A DNA stretch of 64,000 bases from assembly GCA_020634455.1 (NCBI GenBank), contig JACKBQ010000002.1, positions 1,674,001 to 1,738,000 of the forward strand. Direction: 5' to 3'. The position numbers and the translations under genes were made by a program. Within the stretch, counting starts at the first letter, position 1. Each line of letters starts with the position of its first letter. The stretch is from Ardenticatenaceae bacterium. Lineage in GTDB: Bacteria > Chloroflexota > Anaerolineae > Promineifilales > Promineifilaceae. Positions 35,301-43,575 of this stretch are shown in pieces. The notes under the pieces are model-generated. The model had not been told where the DNA came from and did not search any database. It worked only from the letters and a program-made list of their open reading frames with translations.

Positions 35301-35898
35301 ACACCAGCACCCCGCCCACGGGCGCTTGCTGCTCCAGTTGATGCGCCACCGTTACCGTGTCGCCCAAAATCGTGTACTCGCCGCCGCTGCCCACTGAACC
35401 AAGCAACACCGAGCCAAAATGCACCCCAATGCGCATCCGCAGCGCCTGATTTTGCGGCAGCGAACTGACCGTTTGCCGCAATGGGCCATCATTAAACAGC
35501 GCCAGCTCCATCTGCATATCCAGCGCCGCTTGCACAGCACGCTCCCGGTCATCTTCATGAGGCACCGGCAAGCCAAAGAAGGCGATAACTGCATCCCCCA
35601 CATGTTTGTCTACCCGGCCACCCCAGGAATCAATCACGCCATCCAGCTTTTGCCAGACCGCGTTGATCATATCCCGCACCTCTTCGGCGTCCAGAAATTC
35701 AGATAAGGAAGTAAAGCCAGACATATCGGCAATGAGGATGGCTCCCTCGGACTGGTGGGGGGCGGGCAACGGCTCAGTGAAGGTTGCCAGCTTGGCACGC
35801 AATGTGCCAATAGCAATCTCAGCAACTTCTGGCATAAACGCAGCCCGTTGCGCTTCTAACGCAACAATAGCTTGCTCAATTTCTTGACGGATCAACAC
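32383..35898 (-). CDS. Class III cyclase-like domain + NTPase + TPR protein; metal Asp residues kept, Asn/Arg lost (C1-like partner)
   Basis: The 1171-aa paralogue of the next gene has the same architecture: cyclase domain about 48-235, NTPase with Walker A GQAGLGKS at 285-292 and FFLEDIHWADE, then TPR repeats. Here both metal-binding Asp are present, Asp58 (LIADMSGFT) and Asp102 (KHVGDAVIA), with Lys98. The transition-state Asn and Arg positions are Thr183 and Gln187 (TVAHQ). A homodimer would have metals but no Asn/Arg. A heterodimer with the 1163-aa protein would complete one active site. A GTG start is used. Catalytic function is inferred, not shown. Confidence 0.88.
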   Translation of the reverse strand: MLIRQEIEQAIVALEAQRAAFMPEVAEIAIGTLRAKLATFTEPLPAPHQSEGAILIADMSGFTSLSEFLDAEEVRDMINAVWQKLDGVIDSWGGRVDKHVGDAVIAFFGLPVPHEDDRERAVQAALDMQMELALFNDGPLRQTVSSLPQNQALRMRIGVHFGSVLLGSVGSGGEYTILGDTVTVAHQLEQQAPVGGVLVSPQVYEQVHPFFEAEAMDGLSFNGKSGSGRAYVITREKPQSFQRGNRGTSFLETRMVGRAEEIGRLQDVLQGTIESAQVQVVTIVGQAGLGKSRLVYEFERLLGLWPDQVIMFKGGADRTVRQRPYSLIRDLFVNHFEIHRRNSPMVAREKLIRGLLAQLSGDETRPLTQAHYIGQLLGFDFSDSPLLGESLHDPRLLREYAFEDLVAYFTAVCQQNDAVVFFLEDIHWADEWSFDLLEYLITECHHLPLMIVCLARPELLEKRPSWRVAEDHDQQTYHHFDLKPLSLIDSRHLLSELLQQADQVPLRLSDMIVSGAGGNPRHLAELIKVLIQENVIDNSASRWYVRMANLADLPSPLTLQRLINAHLEKLPKATRLVVQRAAVMGPFFWDMVLLQLSAEDDLPLSWDELTAVLGELVDRGWIYRRKSSAFSGAQEYAFNNDELQMVAYQSLTVHERQLAHGQVAAWFVTHDNGQTTPLSSMVAYHMEQAEKFGQGAVWYGRAAEQARLDHAPETAVLYYCQSLNLLPVADETAVQRVALNEGLGEMLRWLAQFEDATDAYSAMATAAQAVNDQAAVVRAQLGLFLCYFLQDDLTLALQAAQEADRVATAAHLADLQLMAQAAVGWVLVLVGDQYTAVQIGKTLYNNLKEGAAPPSRAYMQALLGHIARESGHYERARNTTEAARQRFRELDDRIWEALMLAQLGHIARDQHDWKTAVNNYTTCLHYARDLGDVYGIVLAQRHLGMIAMHQEQFEASATYLHQALTQADKGNNDVLRMQVSCCLGQLHLFQAVAVPHSARDLAQKEAHLQLAYNWWEQTLRLARALERPLAVSTAVAGLAQLFLEDHLLDEALAQAETAVQMALAVRKDQFGREVKRVTAVAWRVLGMVLAKEPAKNRQTTIQQRVVDAAEAFSRSHRLLNEIGAATADELLLTLNNWANYERLRDQPEQAEKLAQEAAQVAHQFDLATKPE

Positions 35899-36216
35899 AG
35901 CAAAAACCTATACTAATGGTGATGTTTCTTGTTCGCTAAAAGGATTTCCCACAAGTTATTATAGAGAACGAAACGGCCGTTAACGAAACTACTTTGGCAG
36001 CGGTATTGTAACATTGTTTGCAGTTGTTGTCTGGGCAACGGCCGTTTCAGCCTAACTTGCATAGTTTACCAGATATCACTATACTGCGCGCCGCCTAAAT
36101 CACCTAAAAATCTGGGCTTTCCTCTCGTCACTTTTAAGCAGCAATTGGACGCGGACAAGCGCTGAAAACGAGGATTTTTAGGGCTCACACCAATTCATGT
36201 GCAGCTGTGATGAAAA

Positions 36217-36275
36217 TCAAAGATTTCGCAGATTAACCAGATTTTTTTAATCTTTTGAATCTGCGAAATCTTTGA
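36217..36275. repeat. Perfect 18-bp inverted repeat in the 450-nt cyclase/smc intergenic region
   Basis: TCAAAGATTTCGCAGATT (36217-36234) pairs perfectly with AATCTGCGAAATCTTTGA (36258-36275) around a T-rich 23-nt loop. The surrounding gap (35899-36349) also holds two ACGGCCGT sites (near 35974 and 36040), a minus-strand TATAAT (35963-35958) for the cyclase operon, and an ATCCGCGTTAATCCGCG tract at 36319-36335. No gene was found in the gap. Confidence 0.7.
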
Positions 36276-36349
36276 TAAACGCTTTGCCAAATACGCAATT
36301 TGCCGAAAAACTTTTTTATCCGCGTTAATCCGCGTCCCATTTCTAGCCT

Positions 36350-39300
36350 ATGAGACTCAAAAAACTTGTCCTGCAAGGATACAAAACATTCGCCACCAAA
36401 ACCGAATTTCTGTTTGACGAAGGCATCACGTCCATCGTCGGGCCAAACGGCAGCGGCAAGAGCAACATCGCCGACGCCGTGCGCTGGGTGCTGGGGGAGC
36501 AAAGCTACAGCACCCTGCGCGGCAAGCGCACCACCGACATGATCTTTGCGGGCAGCCAAAGCCGCCCCCGCGCCGGCATGGCCCAGGCGATTCTCACGCT
36601 GGACAACAGCGATGGCTGGCTACCAATTGATTACAGCGAAGTGGAAATCGGCCGTCGCGCCCACCGCTCTGGCGAAAACGAATACATCCTCAACGGCCAA
36701 AAAGTGCGCCTCAAGGACATCACCGACCTGCTGGCCACCAGCGGCCTGGCCGAACGCACCTACACCATCATCGGCCAGGGCCTGGTAGACCAGGCGCTGT
36801 CGCTGCGCGCGGAAGAGCGGCGAGCCCTGTTTGAGGAAGCGGCAGGCATCAACCATTACAAATTGCGCCGCGCCGAAACGCTGCGCCGCTTGCAGGAAAC
36901 CCAGCGCAATCTCCAGCGCGTCCACGACATTTTGGCCGAAATTCGGCCTCGACTTACCTCCTTAAAACGGCAGGCTACCCGCGCCCAAAATTACGAACAA
37001 ATTTCGGTGGATTTACAAAATTTGCTGCGCATCTGGTACGGCTACCGCTGGGAGCTGGCTAAAAAAGAGATTCGGCGGTCACGCGAAACGGCCGTTTCCT
37101 CCGAAAAAACGTGGCAAACCAGCCGCCAAAAAATGCGCGTCCAGCAAGAAAACGCCGACGACTTGCGCCGCCGCATTCATCGCTTGCAGCAGCAGGTGAG
37201 CGAGACGCAAAACAAGCGGGACGACCTGCGTGACCAGCTGGAAACGGCGCGGCGGCAGGTGGCCATCATGCAGGAACGGCGGGAATCGGTGCAGCGCCGT
37301 CTGGCCGAGGTGGAGGCCGAACTGCCGCCCATCAGTCAGCAGCGGGAAGCCGCCGCCAGCGAGTTGGCTGCCGCTACTGAAGAATTAGCGGCAGCACAGG
37401 CTACTTTGAACCAGGCGCGGGAGCAGCTGCAAACGTTCAACGCCAATTTCCAAACGCAGCAGGCGACGATCAACAAATGGCAGTCGGAGCTGCAAAGCTC
37501 GCAGCAGGCGCAGCGCAGCACGCAAACGCGCGTGGCCCAGCTGCAAGGGCAGCTCAACCAGATGCGCGAACAGCTGCAAGAGCAAACCGCCACCCAGCCC
37601 AGCGGCGACGAAGGCGAACTGGTGAAAATGCAGGCCGAAGTGGAGAAGTTAACGGCCGTTTTCAACACCGCCCAGCAAAAAGTGGAAGAGCAACGCCAGC
37701 AGCGCCGCGATTTGCAAAATCAGCGGCAGGAGCTGATCCAGGAGCTGAAAAATTTACGCCGTGATTTGCGCGACCAGGAGCAGCAGCTCAGCCGCCAGCA
37801 AAAAGAGCTGGCCCGGCTGGAAGCCCAAACCGAGATGCTGAACCAGATGCGCCAAAAGGAAACGGCCGTTCCCGACACCATCAACGTTTTAGCCAATTTA
37901 GCCAGCATTCTCACCATCCCCGCGCAGCACCAGCAAGCGATCGAAGCCGCGCTGCAAACTCGGCTGGGCACGCTGCTGCTGCCCGACGAAGCTGCCCTGT
38001 GGCAGCTCATCGGCCAGCGCGACCCGGACGCCGCCCTGGCCGTCGCCGTGGCGGACCAGGTGCAGCCTACCGCCCCACCCGCAATCAACGAGACCGGCGC
38101 GATTGGCTGGGCCGATTCGGTCGTTAAGTTTGACAAACAGTTTGCGCCGCTGGTGCAATTGCTGTTGGGTCGGGTTTTGCTGGTGGATGGGGCGAAAACA
38201 GCGGTTGCTATCGCAAAATCTCTCCCCACTGGCTGCGTTGCCGCCGCCCCGGACGGCACGGTGGCCCACGCGGGTGGCCTCATCGAGCTGGTCGGCCAAT
38301 CGGCGCAGGACAGCCTGCTGGCCCGCGAGGAGGCGTGGCGCGAGGCGCAGCAAAAGCTGGCGGCGAAGAAAGAAGAAGTGGCGGGGGTAGAAACGGCCGT
38401 TGCCGAGCAGCAAGCCATCATCCAAAGCAAACAAGAAACCGCCGACGAACTGAACAACGAAGAGCAGCGGTTGGGCCGCCTGATGAACGAGGCCAGCCAG
38501 CGCGTCAGCCAGGCGCAGCGCGATTTGGACCGGCAAAAGCAGCAGCAGGCATTCATCGAGCGGCAGCAGCAGGCGCAAGCGGAAGCGACGGCCCGGCTGC
38601 AAAATCGCATCGAAACGTTGGCCGCCAATGCCGAAAAAGATGAGGCGGAAGTGGTGCGGCTGGAAGCGGCCGTGAGCCACGCCCAGGCGCAGCTAGACAG
38701 CCTGCCGGTGGCCGAGGCGCAGCAGCAGCGCGAAAGCCTGCGGCAAAACATCGGCGCGGAACAGACCATTGTAGACGGCCGTCGCGCCGTGGTGGACAGC
38801 CGCCGAGCCACGCTCAACCAGTTTGAGCAGCAGCTCACCCGTCTGAAAGAACGCCAAGCGGCCCTGCAAGCGCAGCAGGCGGAGCTGGCCCAAAACAAGC
38901 ATGAACAAAACCGCGTCGCCCTGCAAGACCAGATGACCGAGCTGGAAGAACAGCTCGCCCCTATGAAGAGCCGTCTGACGGAGTTGCAGGAGGAATTGGG
39001 GGATGTGGAGGAGGAAACGGCCGTTACCCAAAAAGAGGCCCACGACCATGAAACCATCTACACCCAGGCCAAAATCGCCTACAGCCAGCAGCAAAGCGCC
39101 ATCGAGGGGCTGCAAGAGCGCATCAAGGCGGACCTCGGCGTCGTTGCCCTGCATTACGACGACGATCAGTTTGGCCCCAACCCGCTGCCCATCAGCGGCG
39201 TGCAGGCGCTGCCCAAAATCAGCGAACTGCCCGACGACATCGAGGAAACGATCCACAACTATCGCGGGCAAATGCAGCGCATGGGGGCGATCAACCCCGA

Positions 39301-39901
39301 CGCGCCCGAAGAGTACCAGGAAACCCAGGACCGCCACGACTTCCTCACCGAGCAGCTGGATGACTTGAACGAAACGGAGGAACGGCTGCGCAAGGTGATC
39401 GAGGAGCTGGACGAGCTGACCAGCCGCGCCTTTGCCGAAACGGTAGACAAAGTAAACGCCGTCTTTGGCGAGACGTTTACCCAGCTTTTTGGCGGCGGCG
39501 CAGGCCGTCTGGTGCTCACCGACCCCGACGACCTGACGATTAGCGGCGTGGACATTATCGCCCGGCTGCCCAACCGGCGCGAGCAAGGCCTGGGCCTGCT
39601 CTCCGGCGGCGAGCGGTCGCTTACGGCCGCCGCGCTCATCTTCTCGCTGCTCAAAGTTTCCCCCACCCCGTTTTGCATCATGGATGAGGTGGATGCGGCC
39701 CTGGACGAAGCCAATATCAATCGCTTCCGCGAGCAGCTGCGCGAGCTGGCGCTGGGCACGCAGTTCATCGTCATCACCCACAACCGGGGCACGGTGCAGG
39801 CGGCGCAAACCATCTACGGCATCAGCATGGGCTCCGACAGCGCCAGCCAGGCCATCTCCATCAAGCCAGAGGAGTACATTAAGCAGCCGGAGTTGTTGTG
39901 A
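36350..39901 (+). CDS. smc: Chromosome segregation protein SMC
   Basis: The 1183-aa SMC ATPase has Walker A GPNGSGKSN at 31-39, two long Gln/Glu/Ala-rich coiled coils (about 170-500 and 680-1000), a hinge domain near 510-660, the ABC signature LSGGERSL at 1084 and Walker B FCIMDEVDAALDEAN. It organises and segregates chromosomes with ScpA/ScpB, which are not in the window. No Shine-Dalgarno is evident. Long antisense frames here reflect codon bias of the coiled coils. Confidence 0.97.
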   Translation: MRLKKLVLQGYKTFATKTEFLFDEGITSIVGPNGSGKSNIADAVRWVLGEQSYSTLRGKRTTDMIFAGSQSRPRAGMAQAILTLDNSDGWLPIDYSEVEIGRRAHRSGENEYILNGQKVRLKDITDLLATSGLAERTYTIIGQGLVDQALSLRAEERRALFEEAAGINHYKLRRAETLRRLQETQRNLQRVHDILAEIRPRLTSLKRQATRAQNYEQISVDLQNLLRIWYGYRWELAKKEIRRSRETAVSSEKTWQTSRQKMRVQQENADDLRRRIHRLQQQVSETQNKRDDLRDQLETARRQVAIMQERRESVQRRLAEVEAELPPISQQREAAASELAAATEELAAAQATLNQAREQLQTFNANFQTQQATINKWQSELQSSQQAQRSTQTRVAQLQGQLNQMREQLQEQTATQPSGDEGELVKMQAEVEKLTAVFNTAQQKVEEQRQQRRDLQNQRQELIQELKNLRRDLRDQEQQLSRQQKELARLEAQTEMLNQMRQKETAVPDTINVLANLASILTIPAQHQQAIEAALQTRLGTLLLPDEAALWQLIGQRDPDAALAVAVADQVQPTAPPAINETGAIGWADSVVKFDKQFAPLVQLLLGRVLLVDGAKTAVAIAKSLPTGCVAAAPDGTVAHAGGLIELVGQSAQDSLLAREEAWREAQQKLAAKKEEVAGVETAVAEQQAIIQSKQETADELNNEEQRLGRLMNEASQRVSQAQRDLDRQKQQQAFIERQQQAQAEATARLQNRIETLAANAEKDEAEVVRLEAAVSHAQAQLDSLPVAEAQQQRESLRQNIGAEQTIVDGRRAVVDSRRATLNQFEQQLTRLKERQAALQAQQAELAQNKHEQNRVALQDQMTELEEQLAPMKSRLTELQEELGDVEEETAVTQKEAHDHETIYTQAKIAYSQQQSAIEGLQERIKADLGVVALHYDDDQFGPNPLPISGVQALPKISELPDDIEETIHNYRGQMQRMGAINPDAPEEYQETQDRHDFLTEQLDDLNETEERLRKVIEELDELTSRAFAETVDKVNAVFGETFTQLFGGGAGRLVLTDPDDLTISGVDIIARLPNRREQGLGLLSGGERSLTAAALIFSLLKVSPTPFCIMDEVDAALDEANINRFREQLRELALGTQFIVITHNRGTVQAAQTIYGISMGSDSASQAISIKPEEYIKQPELL

Positions 39902-40091
39902 GGGGGTGAAGGGGTGACAAGGTGAGGGGGTGAACGGCCTAACTCCAATGCACAAAATCAGCTAGGTAATTTTGTCCTGGATCTGAAACATTGAATTGAA
40001 ATAACACAATAGAACATTTATACTGAGCAAAGTCTATCCGTCGCAAGAATGCTTTAGCAAAGCATCTAACATTTTTCACAAGGAAAGCGAT

Positions 40092-41066
40092 ATGCCAGAA
40101 GAAACCAAGCAATGTCCATATTGTGCCGAAACCATAAAAGCCAAAGCCCTCGTTTGCCGCTTTTGTGGACGTGACCTACCAGAATCGTCCCCTAGTTATC
40201 TGCCTTCTGAGCCAGAATCTTTGCGATCTGAAGAAAAACCCAAGAAAAAGAAGAGCAGGCGTTTATTAATTGCAATTTTGGGTGGAATATTATTGGCATG
40301 TTGTGGCTTATTTGCCTTATTAAGCCCTTCTGAAGATACACCTTCTTCTGAAATTGAATCGACAGAGAATGTGGGTCAAGAAACTAGCGAAGATAACAAT
40401 GAGTCAATCAGTCAAGTACCTACAGATACTCCACAGCCTACCGAAACACCAACTCCAAAACTGCAAGTAGAACTCGTTAGCGCCACAGATTATCAATCCG
40501 ATGGCAACCTTGTTATTTATGGGGAAGTATTTAATAGCGGCGATCTACCAGCAAAAGAACCGGATGTTAGGGTCACACTTTATGACGAAGCGGGAAGTGT
40601 TCTTGTAACAGAAAGCTCTTTTGTAGATCTCCCGTTGGCATTGTCTCTTTGGTTTACAGGAGTTCTATATCCAGGTGAAAAAGCTCCATTTACTATCTTA
40701 GTCAATGATCCTGGGGAATGGACAAGTTATGACATCGACCTTGTTTACGAAGAAGCGAACAGAAGGGATTTTGAAGAACATTGCCGCGAGTTCCTTGTAT
40801 CCAATGACAGCGGTAGAGCAATAGATGACTTGCTCTATAACTATCGGGTAAGCGGAGAAATCAAAAACACTGGAGAGAAAGAATGTGGTCCTGTTCGATT
40901 TTCAGTAACTCTATATGATGTTCAAGGGAATGTAGTCGGCGTAAATACTTACATGTCTGATGTTGATCCATTCGCTCCGCAAGAAGAATATCCATTTTCA
41001 GTGGAGATATTTGCCCGTGGAGACGTTGATTCTTATGCTATTCTTACAAGGGCCATCGAAAAATAA
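40092..41066 (+). CDS. Zinc-ribbon, single-TM protein with FxLYD-like external domains; possibly acquired
   Basis: The 324-aa protein has an N-terminal zinc ribbon (CPYCAETI ... CRFCGRDL, residues 8-27), a Lys-rich stop-transfer region and one TM at about 57-77. An acidic Thr/Pro-rich linker and a C-terminal part with two related beta domains (YGEVFNSGDLPA ... VRVTLYDEAG; SGEIKNTGEKECG ... FSVTLYDVQG) of FxLYD type follow. AAGGAAAG precedes the ATG. Its DNA is visibly more AT-rich than its neighbours and has no ACGGCCGT copies, which suggests recent transfer. Function is unknown. Confidence 0.72.
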   Translation: MPEETKQCPYCAETIKAKALVCRFCGRDLPESSPSYLPSEPESLRSEEKPKKKKSRRLLIAILGGILLACCGLFALLSPSEDTPSSEIESTENVGQETSEDNNESISQVPTDTPQPTETPTPKLQVELVSATDYQSDGNLVIYGEVFNSGDLPAKEPDVRVTLYDEAGSVLVTESSFVDLPLALSLWFTGVLYPGEKAPFTILVNDPGEWTSYDIDLVYEEANRRDFEEHCREFLVSNDSGRAIDDLLYNYRVSGEIKNTGEKECGPVRFSVTLYDVQGNVVGVNTYMSDVDPFAPQEEYPFSVEIFARGDVDSYAILTRAIEK

Positions 41067-41143
41067 TTTCATTTACCGCAAGCTGCGGCACGGCATCTCA
41101 CCGCGCCGCTTGTTTTTCCTTTCACCAAAAATCAGCTTGCCTC

Positions 41144-41208
41144 AAGTGCCAGGCACAAGGCAGCAGCTTCTTCAATTACCAGGTTCGTTCGCCCTGTGCC
41201 TGGCACTT
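41144..41208. repeat. 65-bp inverted-repeat element upstream of the toxin-antitoxin pair
   Basis: AAGTGCCAGGCACA (41144-41157) and TGTGCCTGGCACTT (41195-41208) are perfect 14-bp arms around 37 nt. Elements of nearly the same size but different arms lie at 51404-51467 and 63829-63894. Confidence 0.7.
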
Positions 41209-41289
41209 CTGCTAAAAACCCCTCTTGCCAACCACCCATTTACAGTTTACACTCTATTCAGCTAAATATTTTAGCTAATGGAGGTGAAC

Positions 41290-41580
41290 ATGCAACCAAA
41301 AACTGTCAGCGCTACGGATGCTAAAAATCGTTTTGGTGGCGTTTTACGTGAAGTGAACCAAACCGATGAACCGATTGTGGTCGAGCGAGACGGCAAGCCC
41401 GTAGCGGTTATTCTGAGCATGGAGGCTTATGAACGGCTGCTGCCCAAGGAACGGCCGTTAACCCTCAAAGAATCTCAAGCGCCCTATGCTTTTGGTCTGT
41501 GGGCTAATCGGGATGATATTGATGAGGAATGGTTGGCAAACGGCCGTTCCCGCTGGGAAAGCAGCTGGCGCGATGAGTGA
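41290..41580 (+). CDS. Type II antitoxin, Phd/YefM family
   Basis: The 96-aa protein starts MQPKTVSATDAKNRFGGVLREV, the Phd/YefM DNA-binding fold, with VVERDGKPVAVILSMEAYERL. Its acidic C-terminal part would wrap the toxin. GGAGGTGA at 41281-41288 sets the start at 41290 rather than 41278. Such antitoxins repress their own operon. It overlaps the PIN-domain toxin gene by 8 nt. Confidence 0.9.
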   Translation: MQPKTVSATDAKNRFGGVLREVNQTDEPIVVERDGKPVAVILSMEAYERLLPKERPLTLKESQAPYAFGLWANRDDIDEEWLANGRSRWESSWRDE

Positions 41581-41965
41581 TCTCACCTACCTCTTCGACA
41601 CCAACGCCCTCATTGACATCTATCGTGGCCGCCAGCGCATCAAACCCACTTTCGACCAGCTCATTGCAGGCGACATTCGCGGCTGCATCTCCGTCATCAC
41701 CGAAGCAGAGTTATGGCGCGGTCTGCGTCCCGGCGAACTGGACACGCACAACGCCCTCATCGATCAGTTTACCGTGCTTCCGCTCAACTCCGACGTGGCC
41801 CGGCTGGCGGGCAGCTGGATGGCCCAATTTGATAACGCCGGACTCGGCTGGATGGACGCCTTCATTGCCGCCTCTGCCAAACTAACAAACATGCCCCTCC
41901 TCACACGCGACAATCGCTTGGCAACTCTCTTGAACAAAGAGGTCGTTTTTGTCGTCTATGATTGA
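41573..41965 (+). CDS. VapC-type PIN-domain toxin ribonuclease
   Basis: The 130-aa PIN protein has its acidic metal ligands visible: YLFDTNALID (Asp near 9), SVITEAELWRG (Glu near 43), LGWMDAFIAASA (Asp near 94) and LLTRDNRLA (Asp near 113). VapC toxins cleave tRNA or rRNA. The start at 41573 overlaps the antitoxin stop, so translation is coupled. The pairing of a Phd-type antitoxin with a PIN toxin is common. Confidence 0.92.
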   Translation: MSDLTYLFDTNALIDIYRGRQRIKPTFDQLIAGDIRGCISVITEAELWRGLRPGELDTHNALIDQFTVLPLNSDVARLAGSWMAQFDNAGLGWMDAFIAASAKLTNMPLLTRDNRLATLLNKEVVFVVYD

Positions 41966-41977
41966 ACATTTTACAGC

Positions 41978-42096
41978 TTGTCATTTTGAGCGGAGCGAAA
42001 AATCTCACTACCCTTCGGTTAGCAAAACGCTACTCGTTGCCGAATTATTTACAGGTGAAACCTCTTGGGATGCTTCGGGGGACCTCAGCATGACAA
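41978..42096. repeat. ~120-bp palindromic repeat element, copy 1
   Basis: The element begins TTGTCATTTTGAGCGGAGCG and ends CTCAGCATGACAA, so its ends are inverted copies. It lies just after the toxin gene. A second element with matching ends is at 46291-46412. A short open frame through it (CHFERSEKS) is the usual false translation of this repeat type. It could be a MITE-like element. Confidence 0.7.
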
Positions 42097-42134
42097 TTGA
42101 GGATTTTGTCGCTTTGTGTTTATCCCCTTCCTGA

Positions 42135-42887
42135 CTAACTTGCCAACTGCTGCTTGTACGCTTTCACGGTAGCGTCTTGCTCGCCCAGCAAGGCAAACAA
42201 GCCCGTCATCACCGGGCGGGCAACCGCGTTTCCGCCCCTATTCATCTCCATCAGCAAGCCATACATCGCCCCGGCGTACTCCCGCTTTTGGATCATGTTG
42301 GCAATATTGACATTGCTGCCGGTTAAACGGCCGTCTGCCACATCCACCAAAAACTGCGCCAACGGTCGTATCTGCTCCGCCTCGCCGGTATCGCTGGTGG
42401 GCAGGTGGCGCAGCGCCTCGCGTCCGTTGCCCTGACGCAGCAGCTCTTTGGCTTTTTGCAGGCGGGCTTGTGGGGTGTTGGGAACGCTTGCACTGAGCGG
42501 AGTCGAAGTGGCCGTTGGCGGTTTCGGCTGCGACGGCGCGGCGTTGGGCATTTGGGTCAGCACCCGCTGCAAAAATTGGCGCACGTTTGGCTCTGGCTGC
42601 GCCCCCACAAACTCATCCACGACACGGCCGTTGACAAACGCTTTCACCGCCGGAATGCCGCGCACGTTAAACTGCATGGCTAACTGTTGGTTTTGGTCGC
42701 TGTTGATTTTGGCCAGACGGAAACGGCCGTTGTGCTCATTGGCCAATCGTTCCAGCACTGGTCCCAACATGCGGCACGGCCCGCACCACGGTGCCCAAAA
42801 ATCCACAATCACCGGCCGCTGATGCGACTGCTGAATCACTTCCGCCTGAAAATTGGCCTGGTTCACATCTAAAATAGTTGCGCTCAT
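42135..42887 (-). CDS. Thioredoxin-domain protein with TPR-like C-terminus (YbbN/CnoX type)
   Basis: The 250-aa protein has a thioredoxin fold at about 5-110 with the active site WAPWCGPCRM and cis-Pro GIPAV. A Pro/Ser-rich linker and a helical C-terminal region (about 140-250, ARLQKAKELLRQGNGREAL) similar to the YbbN/CnoX TPR domain follow. E. coli CnoX is a chaperone linked to redox stress, though it has lost CxxC redox activity; here CGPC is intact. It is monocistronic on the minus strand. Confidence 0.88.
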   Translation of the reverse strand: MSATILDVNQANFQAEVIQQSHQRPVIVDFWAPWCGPCRMLGPVLERLANEHNGRFRLAKINSDQNQQLAMQFNVRGIPAVKAFVNGRVVDEFVGAQPEPNVRQFLQRVLTQMPNAAPSQPKPPTATSTPLSASVPNTPQARLQKAKELLRQGNGREALRHLPTSDTGEAEQIRPLAQFLVDVADGRLTGSNVNIANMIQKREYAGAMYGLLMEMNRGGNAVARPVMTGLFALLGEQDATVKAYKQQLAS

Positions 42888-42914
42888 CTACTTTTCCTCA
42901 GGTTATATTTTTTT

Positions 42915-42978
42915 ACCGCAAAGGCGCAGAGGGCGTGGAGGAAAAAGAATATCTTTGCGTTCTTTGCGTCTTTGCGGT
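42915..42978. repeat. Inverted repeat (ACCGCAAAG ... CTTTGCGGT) in the 300-nt gap before the DUF1905 gene
   Basis: ACCGCAAAGGCGCAGAGG (42915-42932) pairs with TCTTTGCGTCTTTGCGGT (42961-42978) with few mismatches. It overlaps the upstream region of the thioredoxin gene. The remainder of the gap to 43189 holds one ACGGCCGT and nothing else recognisable. Confidence 0.6.
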
Positions 42979-43189
42979 TTGTTCTTTAAGTACAAAGTTG
43001 GTCTGTAAACGGCCGTAGTTTACCCGCCAAATATAAACATTAGGTCAAAATCGCTAAAGCCTCATTTTTTGTACACCTTGGCTCTGACATCAAGATGCCG
43101 CTTGGCCGCTACATTTTGAGCCAGATACGTTAAAATGGATTCACACTCTAATCCTGAAAAACAACAAACAATTGAAGGAAAATTCCAGA

Positions 43190-43471
43190 ATGAGCGAAGA
43201 AAAACAGCAAACATTTAATGCAGAACTACAAAAGGAAGGTAGCTTCACCTTCGTTTCACTTCCCTTCTCACCGCGAGAGGCTTGGGGGGCACAACCTCGC
43301 TACCGCGTTGCTGGAACTATCAATGAGCATCCTGTACGAGGCACTTTGGGGGCATTGGGACAAGATTATTTTCTGCGGTTAAGCGCGGCCTGGCTCCGGG
43401 GCAGTGGCATCCAGGTTGGCGACACCGTCATCGTCAAATTGTCCCTGGAGACACGTCAGGAAACAATTTAG
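43190..43471 (+). CDS. DUF1905 family protein
   Basis: The 93-aa protein fits DUF1905: FNAELQKEGSFTFVSLPFSPREAWG, then YRVAGTINEHPVRGTLGALGQDYFLRLSAAWLRG and GDTVIVKLSLE, a small beta-barrel. The biochemical role of the family is unknown. GAAGGAAAA precedes the ATG at 43190; a longer frame starting at 43172 is less likely. Confidence 0.8.
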   Translation: MSEEKQQTFNAELQKEGSFTFVSLPFSPREAWGAQPRYRVAGTINEHPVRGTLGALGQDYFLRLSAAWLRGSGIQVGDTVIVKLSLETRQETI

Positions 43472-43540
43472 CCTAAGCTGCTGATTTGGAGGTTTCTTAA
43501 CCAAGATGGGTCACCGTTACAAATGGTTTACAGCCGCTTC

Positions 43541-43569
43541 TTGTGCCCTTTACACCCATTACCTATAAT
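43541..43569 (+). promoter_or_regulatory. Promoter of the Ser/Thr kinase gene, leaderless spacing
   Basis: TTGTGC (43541-43546), a 17-nt spacer and TATAAT (43564-43569) end 6 nt before the ATG at 43576. The spacing is the same as at murJ and the GT4 gene. Confidence 0.65.
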
Positions 43570-43575
43570 CTCATT

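Noticed and set aside
28877..35898. Calling both cyclase proteins active adenylate cyclases
   Set aside because: Each lacks residues needed for catalysis as a homodimer; only a heterodimer would have a full site, so activity is stated as a hypothesis.
37720..39955. Long antisense open frames across smc (445 and 420 codons)
   Set aside because: They lie opposite the Gln/Glu/Ala-rich coiled coils of smc, encode low-complexity Ser/Arg/Cys-rich or Leu/Gln-rich sequence, and have no ribosome-binding site or family match.
41949..42134. Small open frame giving CHFERSEKS
   Set aside because: This is the usual false translation of a dispersed palindromic repeat (41978-42096), not a gene.
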